DNA of 64,000 bases, taken from contig JARKIF010000036.1 of assembly GCA_029378245.1 (NCBI GenBank), forward strand, positions 186,001-250,000, in the 5' to 3' direction. Both the position numbers and the translations under genes were made by a program. Below the pieces are notes generated by a model that did no database searches, was not told where the DNA came from, and saw only the letters and a list, made by a program, of their open reading frames with translations. Each line of letters starts with the position of its first letter. Position 1 is the stretch's first letter. The stretch is from Roridomyces roridus (taxonomy: Eukaryota; Basidiomycota; Agaricomycetes; Agaricales; Mycenaceae). Below are positions 43,418 to 55,489 of this stretch, in pieces.

Positions 43418-45221
43418 GGTGAAAGATAAAGACAAGGTGGGTGTGCTTAGCTAATATGGCTTCTTTAATGATTGCCGGGTGACGCCGAAGGTTTGATGGC
43501 CATGTCAAGCCGAGCGCTGTGAATCGACCGTGAATGCGATCCAACCAAACCGGACTCGGAGTACCTGCTCATTGTTGAAGATAAAACCAAACCTTCGGTT
43601 TTTCTCTCACAGCCGCTTGAAACAAAATCCCACCAGATCATGATTGGGACCCCTTTCACCGACAAGACAGAACCTCGTTCCCGAACTTCGATATTTTTGG
43701 CATTTTAGACGGTCCATACATGTCGGCGGACCCGGGAAATTAACAGCTAGGAGGCAGACTTCACAGGCCAGGCTGGACATCCGCGCCTGGACCTGTGTCT
43801 GTAGATCATGTTGAAATCGGTTTTGGCCGAGGTCCATGCAGTCTGTTCACGGGCGCTGTGGAAGTTCCGCCGGCGAACAAGATCGTTGTTTCTTACCTCA
43901 CTGCTCAGGTCGATGGATATTCCGAGTCCTCGGCCGCTCCCGAGAGGATTCAAACCGTACCCTGGGTAAATTGGTTGGTATATAAATGCATCTCAAAGGC
44001 CAAGGAACGGCTGTTTAATTCTAGATTTGCATGAAATCATTGCCCGAGGCGAGGCGTTGGAGATCCAGATAACGCAAACTCCTTGATTTGGCTAGGCACC
44101 TCTGCATTCACTTGGTATCCACGAATCACGAATCGCGAATTTTGATAGGAGCCGTACTAAGTCTAAACTGGTTTCTTTAAGCGCGCGCACATGGCTGGGT
44201 ATTCGATAAATTTATAGCGAAGCATTGAGCGGCAAGTAGTTCGACAGTTCCGGCCAGTCAATAGTTCACCCAACTCCGGCGTTTCCTTCAAGAGGTGGCT
44301 GAATTTATTTCGTACCCGGACATCGGCCGAAGGGCAATGTATCATTTATTCACCAAGGGCTTGGCTAGGATGTTTCGTAGTCTCATTTCCCGACTGCCAC
44401 GACATCCCAATTTGGGAGCCCTGTCGTGACAGTCTGGGACGTAATCAGTCGATCGGATCCAACGCTCTCGTTTCACGGGCCAATTTATCGAGTACACTAT
44501 ACGTACACATTTGCAGCTCCGGAAGTACAGTTCAATTGAATTCTTACTTCGCAAAGATTATTTCGCAAGAGACGTACAACCTGAAGGCAGCCTGAACGTG
44601 TTGGTTGAAGTTAGTTCAACACCCAAGGTCAGAAGAAATGGTCACCGATATCAGCGGAGACCGGATGCAGGAGAATCTTGGAGTCCGATTAAAGAGTTTT
44701 CAAGTTCACATACACATGTTCGGCTGACCCTGAGGGATGACGGGCAAAGTGCGGCGGACATGTTCGGTTAGTGTGGAGTGAGTGTACGTATATTCTCACA
44801 CTCCCGAAGATGCTCATGCCTTGCCAAGCTGCAGCGTGCCACGGGAATCAAGGAGATAAGATGTCCGGTGGACGCCACAGGAGATGCACGGAGGTCTGGA
44901 GCCAAGGGCGATTTGAACCTACCTGCGCGGCAGCCGAAGGCATCCTCGATCGGGACCTGGCTGCAGTTGGCATCAATTTCTGATTTCACTCTTTGCTCCA
45001 AACCGCCATGTCATATTGCAGAACGCGCCGTGCCTAGACCACATCAGGGACAGTTGAAGGTGGTTGGATGGTGGACGCGAAATCGGGGAGTCAAACTGTC
45101 CCAAGTTGTCCAGATTCTTCTGCCGGGACTCGGCATGCGGTCGGCCGCCGAACTTCTTTAAAAACCCACGCGCGATGTGGGTCCTCCGACAGACAACTCC
45201 CTCGTCTTTCACAGCACTGCG
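43418..45221. other. Intergenic, no gene recognised
   Basis: About 1.8 kb of short frames on both strands. A tRNA-like B box on the minus strand near 44905 does not fold. The right end is the promoter of the oxidase gene. Confidence 0.35.
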
Positions 45222-47003
45222 ATGTTGTTTCTGTACTCGCTCATCCCTCTCTTCACTGTCGGGGTCGCCGCGCAGAATGCTTCGACTACCGCTGCCGCTA
45301 CTGCGGCTCAGGCGGCGTGCCTCGCGACTCGACTCGACCTTGGACCTACAAAGGTCAAAGCGTCGGGGACCCAGTACGACGACACTACCGAGGCATACTG
45401 GAGTTTCTTCAACAGGGGAGACGAGCCAACGTGCATCGTATACCCTTCCAGCGCCTCAGACGTTCAGGTTGCGATGGGGCACATCTTCCATAGCCAGTCC
45501 GACTACGCGGTCCGCGCCGGGGGCCATAGTCCTATGATTGGCTGGAACGGGTAACTCATCGCTCTGTTATTCACTTTCGGTGCTGATGAACGGACCCACA
45601 GTATCAACAATGGCGTGCTCATCTCATTCGAGGACATGACGGCCGTGTCCTACGATGCCACCTCGGACACGATTACCGTACAGCCTGGCGCAACCGCCGG
45701 CAGCGCTGAAGCCGCCGTCGAGTCCCACGGGGTTTCTCCCGTGTGGGGCAGAGCCGAGTACGAATCCTTTTGTCCACCAGTGTCTCGTTTGTCTGACAAA
45801 TGCGCAGTGTCATCGGTACTGGACTGCTCCTTGGAGGCGGTATAGCCTTCCAAGGACCGCTTTATGGCTGGGCTTCCGACAGGATCAAGGAGCTGGATGT
45901 CGTCCTCGTCACGGGCCAACTCGTTACTGCGACGGCGACGAACCAGTATTCGGATCTCTTCCTGGCACTCAGAGGGGGTGCGAATCGATTCGGTATCGTC
46001 ACCCGCTACGAGCTTTACGCCGCCCATACTGGGACGCGGAACGATAAATTGTGGTACGGCGGCCTCATCGTCGTAAGTCCACCCAAGCGAGGTTTTGTTG
46101 CACGTTCAATCTCCTGTGCAGTATCCGGGCTCTGCTGCGACAGCTTTGCTCAAGGCGACTGCGCATTATGTGCGGGACTTGACGGATCCCAATGCTGGTA
46201 TGTCTCCTCCACCGTTAGTCTTCACTGGAAGTTGATTTTCTCCCAGGCGCCATCATGATCTTGAACGCCTACGATACAACCTCCACCACAGCTCACGCCT
46301 GCTACTTCTTCTACAAAGGCACCTCCCTCCCCACCAGCATCTTTGGCGAATTCCTCTCAATTCCAAGCACCTCGCAGACTTTCTCCAGCTACAGCTACTA
46401 CGACATCACCTTCCTGATCCAGGGCGACAACGGTCCCAACGGGCAGCAATTCGGCGCCTCCTCATTCATAGGCGACGAAACTACGTTTATCAACGGCTAC
46501 GCCAAAGCTGTCAACTTTACGCAACACTTTGCAGATCAGCTCATCCGCTCCGAGTATACTATCTCGCCCATTCCGCAGTCAGTGTGGGCTGCGAGTCTTT
46601 CTGGGCCTAATGCGATTGGGAATCCCGGGGTGAACTACGCGACGGTTGATTTTAACCTTGTGTTCCCGGATAATGAGGCGACGAGGCCGCCGTTGCTCAA
46701 TGCTGCGTATAAGCTCTTGCTTGCTCAGTTGCGTGCACCCAACTCAGTGAACTCCGATTTCAACCACTGACTCTTTTTGGTTTCCAGGAATCCACCTTCG
46801 CCCGGACTTCCTCTGTATATCAACGAGTGCCATCAGAGCCAGGAGGTGTTGGCGAGTTATGGGAATTATGCGGCGCTCCAGGCTACGTACGCCAAGTATG
46901 ATCCCACCGGGTGAGTTTGTTGATCTGAGATTTGAATGTCCGCTGATGATGTGGGAATGGTAGGTTCAACGTCGCGCATACCAGGGGGCCTAAAGGGCTC
47001 TGA
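45222..47003 (+). CDS. Secreted FAD-linked oxidase with BBE domain (berberine-bridge-enzyme-like)
   Basis: Start at 45222: MLFLYSLIPLFTVGVAAQN, a signal peptide. The PCMH-type FAD domain has CIVYPSSASDVQVAM and YAVRAGGHSPMIGWNG, whose His is the usual covalent FAD attachment residue. Exon 2 holds GVLISFEDMTAVSYDATSDT and TVQPGATAGSAEAAVE; exon 3 VIGTGLLLGGGIAF, LYGWASDRIKELDVVLVTGQ and LALRGGANRFGIVTRYEL. The second covalent Cys of bicovalent BBE enzymes is not evident here. Later exons give YPGSAATALLKATAHYVRDL, a long C-terminal exon from 46252, and the BBE segment LPLYINECHQSQEVLASYGN, FNVAHTRGPKGL and a stop at 47003. Introns are 45-65 nt, GT-AG; those at 45744-45807 and 46728-46786 are my best fit. 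Such enzymes oxidise oligosaccharides or secondary metabolites outside the cell; the substrate cannot be told. Confidence 0.85.
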
Positions 47004-47123
47004 TCTAACTATGTCAATGTTGGTTTTGGGGTACGATTCGAAATCTGAGTGTCTTGTAACATCACCTTATTTGTCATGCTTGAGTGTAATACATGCAATC
47101 CACTCCCATAGCACCGTTCCAGC

Positions 47124-47219
47124 TCCGATGTGGTGTATCGGTAACATATCCGCCTCTCATCCTTGATCCACACTCTGGTATTGACGCGGTTGCGCGGGGT
47201 TCAATTCCCCGCATCGGAA
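47124..47219 (+). tRNA. tRNA-Glu(CTC) with anticodon-loop intron
   Basis: Acceptor stem TCCGATG/CATCGGA pairs 7 of 7. D-arm GTGT...ACAT. Anticodon loop CTCTCA then C, anticodon CTC, interrupted after position 37 by an intron of about 25 nt, the canonical site. T-arm CGGGG-TTCAATT-CCCCG is perfect. Discriminator base is A and no CCA is encoded, as in eukaryotes. A T5 run at 47224-47228 is the Pol III terminator. It lies 120 bases after the oxidase gene, same strand. Confidence 0.93.
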
Positions 47220-47621
47220 TTCGTTTTTGTACCCGCCGGCGTTCCAGACTACATATCATGCGCACGGTTTCAATCCCAATTTCGTCTTCTCGCTTCCGTT
47301 CTTGAATTTTTCCCACATGGGCATATTCCTTTGCTGGAAATACCTTGCCTGTTCCGATGTGGATATCCGTACCGCGGCACTGCACGCTTACTCTGGGCTG
47401 CCTTTCCAGATCCACCTCCAAGTTCCTTACACACTGATATCATTGAAAGCAGAAGCAGACCGCCATCTCACGCAATCTGTCGCCGCAAATATAATGGTCC
47501 TGCGCGTACGTCCGAGTCCCGGCGCTGTTGAACTTCATTGTTCTCTGATTGACATAGTACAGTCGTATCCGCCGCGTTAAAATCAATTTGAAACACATTA
47601 CAGGAATACAGATGAAACTGG

Positions 47622-49504
47622 CTACACTCCAGTCTGTCCCGGGAACCCGCAGTCGGCCTGGGTGCCCGCCGATACGGTCTGGAAGTCCACCTCGCCAACG
47701 CAATCCCCGTACTCATACGCCAAGTCCTCGGTACCCACCGCGCCAGGGTGCGTCGTAGTCGGAACTCCAAAGATAGTCTTCTGATACGGCAAAAGCGCGC
47801 AATGATTCGCGGGTTCTCCCGCATTCCAAGGGTACCACTCGACGAAACCCACTTGCGAGCTGGCTATGCCGCCGTAGTTGGTTGGGAGCTTGTATGTTCC
47901 GACTTGGGGGGTCCGGGCCGTTGCAAGCACGGCATATACGAGAACTCGGTTGGGTTAAAAGTATGGAACATAAATAATTGCTCAACCATTTGAATTGAGC
48001 ACAAAATCCTGCAACTTGTGGTTGAGAGACTGCAAGTCATTGATCAGTGATCATGATGTGGCCAAGTGGCTGTGTAGAGAACCCGGCTCCCTGTGACGTG
48101 ACTATTGTGATGCCTTTCTGGGCTACCTCACTCTGTCTGCAAGCCAAAACCTTGAAGAAAAAATGGCTTTTGACTACATGGGAGTACTCACCATAATATG
48201 TAGAACCCTTCTATCCCTTGACTTTACCTTACACTGCCAAGCCTAATGAGATCGGTTCAAATCTCTGTGGCCTGCAATTCAGCTGCCATTTGGCGCACTG
48301 GGACACTCCAACTACAACAGAAAGTGTTAGTGATGGATGTACAATAGGACTGTTGTGAAATAGCCAAGCACTCAACAGACCAGGGTCCAAAATCCTGTGG
48401 ATGGGATGTACCCACTGGGTGCTCCAGTATCCAGGGTTTCAAGGAAAATGTGGGGTCTTCGCCCACATCCAGGCCGAGATTTTGTCTTCAAGCTGCTCCA
48501 GGGCTGCACAGTTGGGGTGAAATCTCAGTGAGGACACTAGAAATCAATGTTAATGAATATGAACATCCATAACAGAATTTCCCTCATTTTGACTGCAATT
48601 TTTTTTTGGGATTTTTCTTGAAGGTGTGTTTAGCAGAAGTGCATGTCCTTCTTCAAGCATACCGACATGTCAGAGGCCCAGGGTGTCCAGTGAATCTAGA
48701 ATGAGCTGATCACAAACCACAAGTAAATCACCAATATCATATTCAATATTTGAAATGAGACCTCAGTCTCAGGGAACAAAACTCAAGTCCAGGTACTGAA
48801 GGTTCACTCGCAAAATCTCAAGTCATTTGGGGGGAAATTGGATGCTCTGGAGAGAAAAGAAAAATGTGCTGATGGCAGCTGTCAAAATCAGTGATTGTAG
48901 CCGCAAAAAGGAAATGCACAGCCGCCACAATCAAAAGTTGTAATGATGTTAAAAAGTTGCCCAACTTCTGGCCTGACCAAATTTTAAAAGAACGAGAACT
49001 TAGCAAGTAAGTTCTCGTAATATGCACCCGCTGGCCGGTCACGGTGTCGATGACAGTGCCGACCCAAGTGGTATTCCCCGCGTTTTTGACCTCCATCAGA
49101 TACATGCGGCCGTAGACGCCGTTCCACTCGACGCTGCACGAGACTCCGGCGCCCCCATCCGCACCAGAGGTGCAGAACCCCGCGTCGGTCGTAGTGCTTC
49201 CCGGCACGAAGCTCGAGAACACGGCGTGCAGAACTGTCTGCCCGTTGTTGTCCGGCCGTGGCTGCAGTCCTGTGTAGCCAATCTGCGTGGCGCCAGGGTT
49301 GTTGGTCTCAACGAAGCCGAACTGCTGCGCAAAGTAGTAGCCCGAAATGTGGTCGGCGGTGACGATGGTGAGAGGGAAGGTGATATCCGGAAGACCTGCG
49401 GTTGGCACACCGCTCATGGACCAGGAGATGCCCACAAGTGCGTATGATGCTGGGGTGAGGTGGAGAAGGGAAATTGCAATAGGGAGTAGGACTGGGAATT
49501 TCAT
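47622..49504 (-). pseudogene. Secreted DUF3472-like protein, split by a 1.1-kb element
   Basis: The 5' part (about 49023-49504) starts MKFPVLLPIAISLLHLTPAS, a signal peptide, then GISWSMSGVPTAGLPDITFP, ISGYYFAQQFGFVETNNPG, IGYTGLQPRPDNNGQTVLHA and WVGTVIDTVTGQRVHI. The 3' part (47622 to about 47890) continues the same family: GTYKLPTNYGGIASSQVGFV, EWYPWNAGEPANHCALLPYQ, DLAYEYGDCVGEVDFQTVS. The pattern YYFAQQFGF...GYTGLQPR matches, from memory, the DUF3472 carbohydrate-associated family. Between the parts sits an inverted-repeat element at 47937-49019. The exact exon joint near the insertion is unresolved; an original intron may lie there too. The gene cannot give a normal product unless the insert is spliced out. 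Confidence 0.7.
47937..49019. mobile_element. Inverted-repeat DNA element, 1,083 bp, 3-bp duplication ATA
   Basis: Ends TACGAGAACT and AGTTCTCGTA are exact inverses; ATA flanks both sides (47934-47936, 49020-49022). The right end carries a second palindrome, ACGAGAACTTA...TAAGTTCTCGT with a 5-base loop. No transposase frame. A 3-bp duplication hints at PIF/Harbinger, but this is weak. It interrupts the secreted gene above. Confidence 0.7.
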
Positions 49505-50211
49505 CTCTGAGGTGGCGAGAGTGTTGAGCTCCAGTCCCTGTGCTACCCTCCTCTTATACGAATCGGAACTCACTTCCGGTGGCGGCGTGAACGAGTCAGA
49601 ACCCCGACTCGGACGGTCGCAGTGTGGGTGGCATCCCAGCTCTCCATCGGCTAGAGGCCCGTTGATCTTCTCCGGAGCTGGTGGGATCCTTGGCATGTCA
49701 GCCAACTGTTACCGTATGTCTAATTCAATGCATTGCTATACGATTTCAGCTCGGACAATACCAATTGAAAATCTCAGAGATAATGCGAAACAACGAACTT
49801 GTCCATAGCCAACACAGCCCGTGACACAATCACCTCCCTCGGACTGCTTAGATGCGCGTGACTTCTTCCTTGACCGGATGGGTCTCGAAAACCGGGTTGT
49901 GGAAGCTTACTTCATACCGATGGAAGGGCGCACCAGAGAGCTCAGAGGATGTCAGGATCACGGAAGGATCGTGTGAACATTTGGTGAACATTCCAGAAAG
50001 CAAACACCAGTAGGACGTATCAGTCGATCTAATATGGCTGCGGCCGCACGTCAAGGATGGACATGGTCAAGAGCCGCTGGCTGGCAGCTAGCATGGTCGA
50101 GGATCACATGGTAATTAGATTGAACTTCGATTGAACTGGACCAAGTATAAGGTGGTTCTCGTTTCCCAATCAGGATTCAGTGACCACCATGTCGCTCACA
50201 GACTGTCCACT

Positions 50212-50836
50212 TAGTGTCGTCAAAGTCCGGTTCGAGTAAATGGTTCGAACCCGAACCGAACCGAACTGAACGCGAAGTTCAGGTTCAAAGGTCAGCACAT
50301 GGTCAAACCGAACCTGAAGTTCAGGTTCGAAGTTCGGCCATCGCAGGGAAGTTTGAACCCGAACCGAACCCGAACCCGAAACCCACTGTTATTGATCATT
50401 TTCTCACGATTTTGCCAACTTTTTGAAAAGATTTTGATTGTACTGACCCTCAGAGTAGAGAAGATAAAACAGCATCTTGCCTGAGACTGTTGGTCCCAGT
50501 GCAAATGGGGCCATTGACAGTTGATGGGCTTGTGATCCCATTGTTGTCCCATTGATGCAACCAAATTGGGGCTTGTAACTGGCTCAGAAGGCATGCAGGC
50601 ATTTCATGGAGCTAGATATACTTACCATATGCTTTCTTGAACAATATTTGACCGCCAAACTTGCTTTGAACCTTGGTGAAATGCAGGAGGTTCGAACTCG
50701 GTCCGAACCTGAACTGAACCTGAACCCAAGTTCAGGTTCGGAGTTCATGATCTTGCCGAACCGAACCCGAAGTTCAGGTTCAGCGTTCAGAGGAAGGGCC
50801 TCCGAACTCGAACCGAACCGAACTTTGATATCACTA
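50212..50836. mobile_element. hAT-like MITE, 625 bp, 8-bp target duplication TGTCCACT
   Basis: Left end TAGTGTCGTCAAAGTCCGG, right end the imperfect inverse (AACTTTGATATCACTA). Perfect 8-bp copies TGTCCACT at 50204-50211 and 50837-50844. Both ends contain clustered GTTCGGTTCG/GAACCGAACC units in both orientations; the centre is unrelated. No protein. Confidence 0.9.
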
Positions 50837-50927
50837 TGTCCACTCGGCCGAGTCGAGTTTGCGATGAAAATCTCCCGGATGTCCTTTTTGAATCTCGTAC
50901 CGCTGACTAGGCATGTAAGGCTGAAAC

Positions 50928-51025
50928 CATATCGTTTCCGTTTGCAGATCTGGGCAAATCAAACGGAAACGGTACGTAAACGTTTGTAAACCGTTTAAAA
51001 CTGTTTTCAAACGGTATCTGGAGTG
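50928..51025. mobile_element. Degenerate end of the AAACGG-type MITE
   Basis: TAAGGCTGAAACC followed by CGTTTCCGTTTGC, TGGGCAAAT, AAACGGAAACGG and TTTCAAACGG aligns to the left 100 bases of the element at 38514-39026. The right half is missing and no target duplication is seen. Confidence 0.6.
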
Positions 51026-51380
51026 CCATGCAAAACCAGCCCACAACAAGGACCTACCTATGGGTGTTGAGTCCTTGGGTTAGTGTATGGTCACCATCTG
51101 GTTGCTGTCCAAGCCTGGGGGACTGTTCGGGGCTCTTTGATTGTTGGGAAATGAGCATTCGGCACATAGCCGCCTCGGCGATGCCTCGGGTAATTAGTAA
51201 CCTTCGACTCACCTCGACTCAGATTTATGGAACACTTAGTAAGAATATTCTGGTATGACTCACAAGTTGACTCACAGGATAGTATATATACGGTAGATAC
51301 AGAGGGAGTTCCTCACGAGCTTGTACCACCCAGCCTTACCGCTATTGTGTAAATCTTATTCTGATTAACCGGATCTCGTG

Positions 51381-51501
51381 TAATAACCGTACCAATAATG
51401 CAACGTGCCCAGTAATCCGTGGGATTCATGATGCATTATTGCCGACATCTCACCGCCGGGCCAAAGGTCAATAATGCATTGTCCCGAGGGTACAGTTATT
51501 A
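51381..51501. repeat. Short inverted-repeat element, 121 bp
   Basis: TAATAACCGTACC at the left and GGGTACAGTTATTA at the right are inverses with one mismatch, with AATAATGCA repeated inside. Target duplication unclear. Confidence 0.4.
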
Positions 51502-52890
51502 TTTGGAGGTTTTATTTCCCTGTCGGTTGTTCAGTTTATTAATTAGTTTCTTTGTTTACAACTGCTATCCTTTCGACCGAAGGGTCAATTCGCGTAACAA
51601 GCACCTTTTTCTTTTGCACCAGCCATCATGAATCAAATGGCGCATCTGTTCGGATTTCGCGCTGACGAAAGAAAGAAAAAAAATGTGGCGGTGCGTACAG
51701 CTCCCGTCAACGGCTACTCCACTTGCCTCCTCGGCCGATCCCGGCTCGGATGTGCTTCGGCCCGCACAGTAAAAATTCCCCGGCACAGAATCGGGCCGCC
51801 GACTGGGTCAACCTTGAGCTCTCGGCTGATATCGGGAGACTTCTTTTCAAGTCCCAGCGCCGACGTACGACCGGTTAGAATACACATTAGTGTCATTTTT
51901 TAGGGCACTCTTTTGCCCCGGCATGTAACATTCATGCTCAATGCTGAAAGTGCTGGCCCCAGTTTGTGCTCGGCCACGGAGCGGGAGCGAACGCTGGGCC
52001 GAGACGCAAAAAAGAAGTGTACGGCAGGCGCAGGTTGCCATCTGTCAATCGGTTGCTGCCTGTCATCGGGAGCAATGTATTCCTCGCTCTTGCCTCGTTT
52101 TCTCTTCTCTACCTCCTCCCTCAATTCTCGCTCCTCCTGCCCCAGATGCCTTTGCTGCAAACTCCTCCCCGGTGTTTCTCTCTCTCTCTCGTGTCGACAC
52201 TCCCGCTGTAGCTACACGGACTTCGCTGCGAGCTATCATTAGCCAGGTCTGCCTATCAGCCGGTTGTCATTTCATTCCTTGCTTTCTTCATTGCGATGGG
52301 CTGCTGGGAGAGGGAAGGCTGGGGGAGGTTGTCCATGGGACGGAAGTGTATCGCTATGTGTCGGTGTGTGCTTTCGCCCGTTGCTCGAGTTACTGGCACG
52401 TGCCTCTTCGCTCACGGACTGTCCGCCTCTTCTTGCTTGCAACCCGATCGCAACCACCATGTCACTCACGGACTTTCCGCTCGACGTTCTGCTCGAGCTC
52501 ACCAAAGAGTTCGATCTTCCGGATGCTTTGAATCTCGCTGCCGTATGCACCTCTCCGCACTCATTATCCCTGCTAACAGCCGTTAGACATGCACATTATG
52601 TGCCACCGTCTTGCTCTCCCCCTACCTCTGGATCGCGTCTCTCAGACGCATCGAACAAGTCCACAACCGACCCCTTCCCTGCGCCTTTGGGACCGACATC
52701 GTCGGCTTGCCACTTGACGCCCTCCGTAAGATAGCCGTTCACGCCTACAAGCTCCTGAAAAATTGGCATTCCGACGCCCCGCGCGTGGCCTCTTTTCGTA
52801 CTATCGAACTGGACGACAGTGAACTCTACGACGGCGAAGTGGGCGACGGCGGCAAAATCTGGCATATCATCCCTATCTATAGCCAACATC

Positions 52891-53732
52891 TATGGCACAT
52901 ATAATGTACAATAATTCAAAGAAAAAAAACACACCTCGTGCAAAAAAACACGCACCTCAAACACACCTTGTGGGGGAAAAAAACACACAGTTGCACCACT
53001 CCAGGAAAACACGCACCACACTATACCCACAGATTGACCGGGTAAGCCGTGCGGCCGGCCTGATTTTGAACAACTTCATCAGCAATCATTATACCTGATG
53101 TGCATTGATGGCATTGCTAAGCCATGGTTCAAATTTTGTTTAATTTTCCACATCCAACTTGAACAGGATTGAATTGGCTGACGTGGAATGCAAGACAACT
53201 TGATCTGCTTGGCCCTTGGGCAGTCTGGTACCGCTTACCATAGCTATTAGCTTGCAAACTGTGGACTGCCTAAATAACCTTGAGCTTGAACACTGAGTTG
53301 ACACTGAGGTGGTTCAGCCTCGAAGACAAGCCTATGTTTACAACCTCCCAGGCCTCCAGCCAATGTCAGGGATGGCATTGCAGCCCCATGTAGCCAGTGG
53401 GTTACCAGGCTGCATGCAGGCACGGACTACAAAGCCATATTGGATTGCTCAAATTGCACGGCCGAACATTATGATCAGATCAGGGCTTGCCGGACAATCA
53501 TCACGGCAACTGGCAGCATGGTCAGCTGGCTTCGTTTCTGAGCTATATTGAATTCAACTTTTGACTCCGAGTCCAATGTGTGCAATTTTTTTGAAGCTGA
53601 GGGTGTGTCATTTTCTGCGGAGTTGGACTCCACATGCATGTTTTTTTTGGTGATTCCACTGAAGTTGCGTCTTTTCTCAAGATTTTCCCTTGTTGTGCAA
53701 TTTTTTATTTTTTGTACAGTATATGTGCCATA
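52891..53732. mobile_element. Inverted-repeat element, 842 bp, in F-box copy C
   Basis: Left end TATGGCACATATAATGTACA and right end inverse TATGGCACATATACTGTACA differ at one base in 20. AACATC flanks both sides (52885-52890 and 53733-53738); because the original sequence reads CAACATCTTTTC, the duplication could be 6-8 bp. No transposase. Confidence 0.8.
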
Positions 53733-54180
53733 AACATCTTTTCATCACTTTTTCCGACGTAGGCATCGCATGCTGGGATGCCACCACGGGCAAATGTCTT
53801 GCTGCCCGCGATCGTGACTCGGACTCGGATCCCACGGCACCGTGGGTTGGGACTCGGGGCAAGAGTTCCTGTCCCTTCTTCCTTGCTCGCAAGTGTTATC
53901 TTGGCCTTGCTTCTTGGTAACCATTTCCTGGAGACTCCATAGAAAGGGAATCTGACGCTTGTGCGGACAGCTCTGGCTCACAAGTCAAACTCACAACCAT
54001 CTGTATCAGCTACGAAAATCCCACGGCGATCGACATCTCGACCATGTTTTCGCAGACCTGGACAATTTCCGAGCTGGCCACAGATCAACACCGTCGATCA
54101 CCGTCCTGTGTCGCCGTCGTGAACGAGCACACTATCGGTGCTGTCATACATTTCGAAAATCACGAAATTATGGCAGGATA

Positions 54181-55489
54181 CAGGTAGCAAAATTATTCTG
54201 TGAATCAGTAAAATGACACAACCTTGGGTTCAAAAAATGCACCACTTCAGGTGTTCGAAAAAAAGACACAACCTTCGGAGTTGCGACATTGATGATTTGA
54301 GGAACATGACAGATGCCGTCACATGCCGCTGGATCATTGTTGATGATTTTCACAGTATGGCAATGTATCGGCCGGCTGGAGGGATATATTGCCGGAATCT
54401 ACCAGAAATGTCAACCCCATGGCAAGGTTCCATGCCCGATGTCTCCGCAGCCAGAAGTTAGAACCCCTACGGTTTGATCCAAGGCTTTGTCTGTGGAATA
54501 TCTATGTCGACCTCATGTTGTTGAGATTCAACGTAGGTTCAACGTTCATCGCTGGCAGAGTGCCAATCACTGGTAATGATGAACAACCAAATACGGACCA
54601 CGGCCATCAGCCAGTTGATGTCGCGTTCTGCCGTTTTGGTTTTCTGATCATTCCAATTCATTCGGCAGCAGCATCACATTAGTTTGTGTCTAGGGATGCA
54701 CACCGCCCGTCTACGGGTGACGGCCGTCAAATTGACGGCACGAGACGGGTACGGGCCGTCAAATCAACGGCCGTCTTTTGACATCCGACCGGGCCCGACG
54801 GGTACGGGACGGCAAAAATGACGGGTACGGCCGTCAAAAGACGGGTCTCTTGTCAACCTCATCAAACCGCAGGCATTTTAATTCTATAGAAGAGGGATCC
54901 GCCACAGATGTGTTGTAAATGCCATTCCCTTTGATTCTGCTCAGCCAACAGCTATTCCACAGTGATTGACACTGGTTTGATGTGAATTTGATGTCAGAGA
55001 TTCCATCAATCAGGCTTCAATCAGCAGATAAAGCAACGATAGAAGCCCCGGATCTGAAATAGGCGGGCATTTGGCGGGCATCATGAGTTACACGAGTCTC
55101 CCGATGACTGGCCCATCAAGTGCGCGCCCAAATTCCATCTGATCCGACCCACACGGACGTCAACCCGTAGACGGCCCGTCAATCTCGCAGATTGACGGGA
55201 CGGACGGCAATGTTGCCGTCCCGTACCCGTCCCGTACATTTGTTCGATCAAGAGCCGGACGGGTACGGGTACGTACCCGTGTACGGACGGCCGTCAAACG
55301 GTTTGTGACGGGTACGGTGTGCATTCCTATTTGTGTCGGAGAAATGAGCTGACAGTGGTGGCTTCTAATCTCAAGTGTTGGGCACTTATTTTCCAAGCTG
55401 TGCTTTTTTCTCATCATTCTGCTGGGTGGTGCTTTTTTTCTGTGTCAGTCCTTTGGTGGTGTCACAAATAATTTTGCTACACATATGAA
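54181..55489. mobile_element. Inverted-repeat element, about 1.3 kb, host of a nested MITE
   Basis: GTAGCAAAATTATTCTGTGA at the left and its inverse (AATAATTTTGCTAC) at the right. GGATA occurs on both outer sides (54176-54180, 55490-55494), a likely 5-bp duplication, though the termini outside the inverted repeat are not symmetric. It carries the hAT-like MITE 54691-55329 inside. Confidence 0.6.
54691..55329. mobile_element. hAT-like MITE, 639 bp, 8-bp target duplication TTTGTGTC
   Basis: Ends TAGGGATGCACACCG and CGGTGTGCATTCCTA are inverses with one mismatch. Perfect 8-bp copies TTTGTGTC at 54683-54690 and 55330-55337. Subterminal zones are built of GACGGGTACGG / GACGGCCGTC units. It is nested inside the 1.3-kb element, so it is the younger insertion. 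Confidence 0.93.

Noticed and set aside
44880..44960. tRNA-like B box on the minus strand (GGTTCAAATC)
   Set aside because: The T-stem does not pair and no acceptor stem of seven pairs exists.
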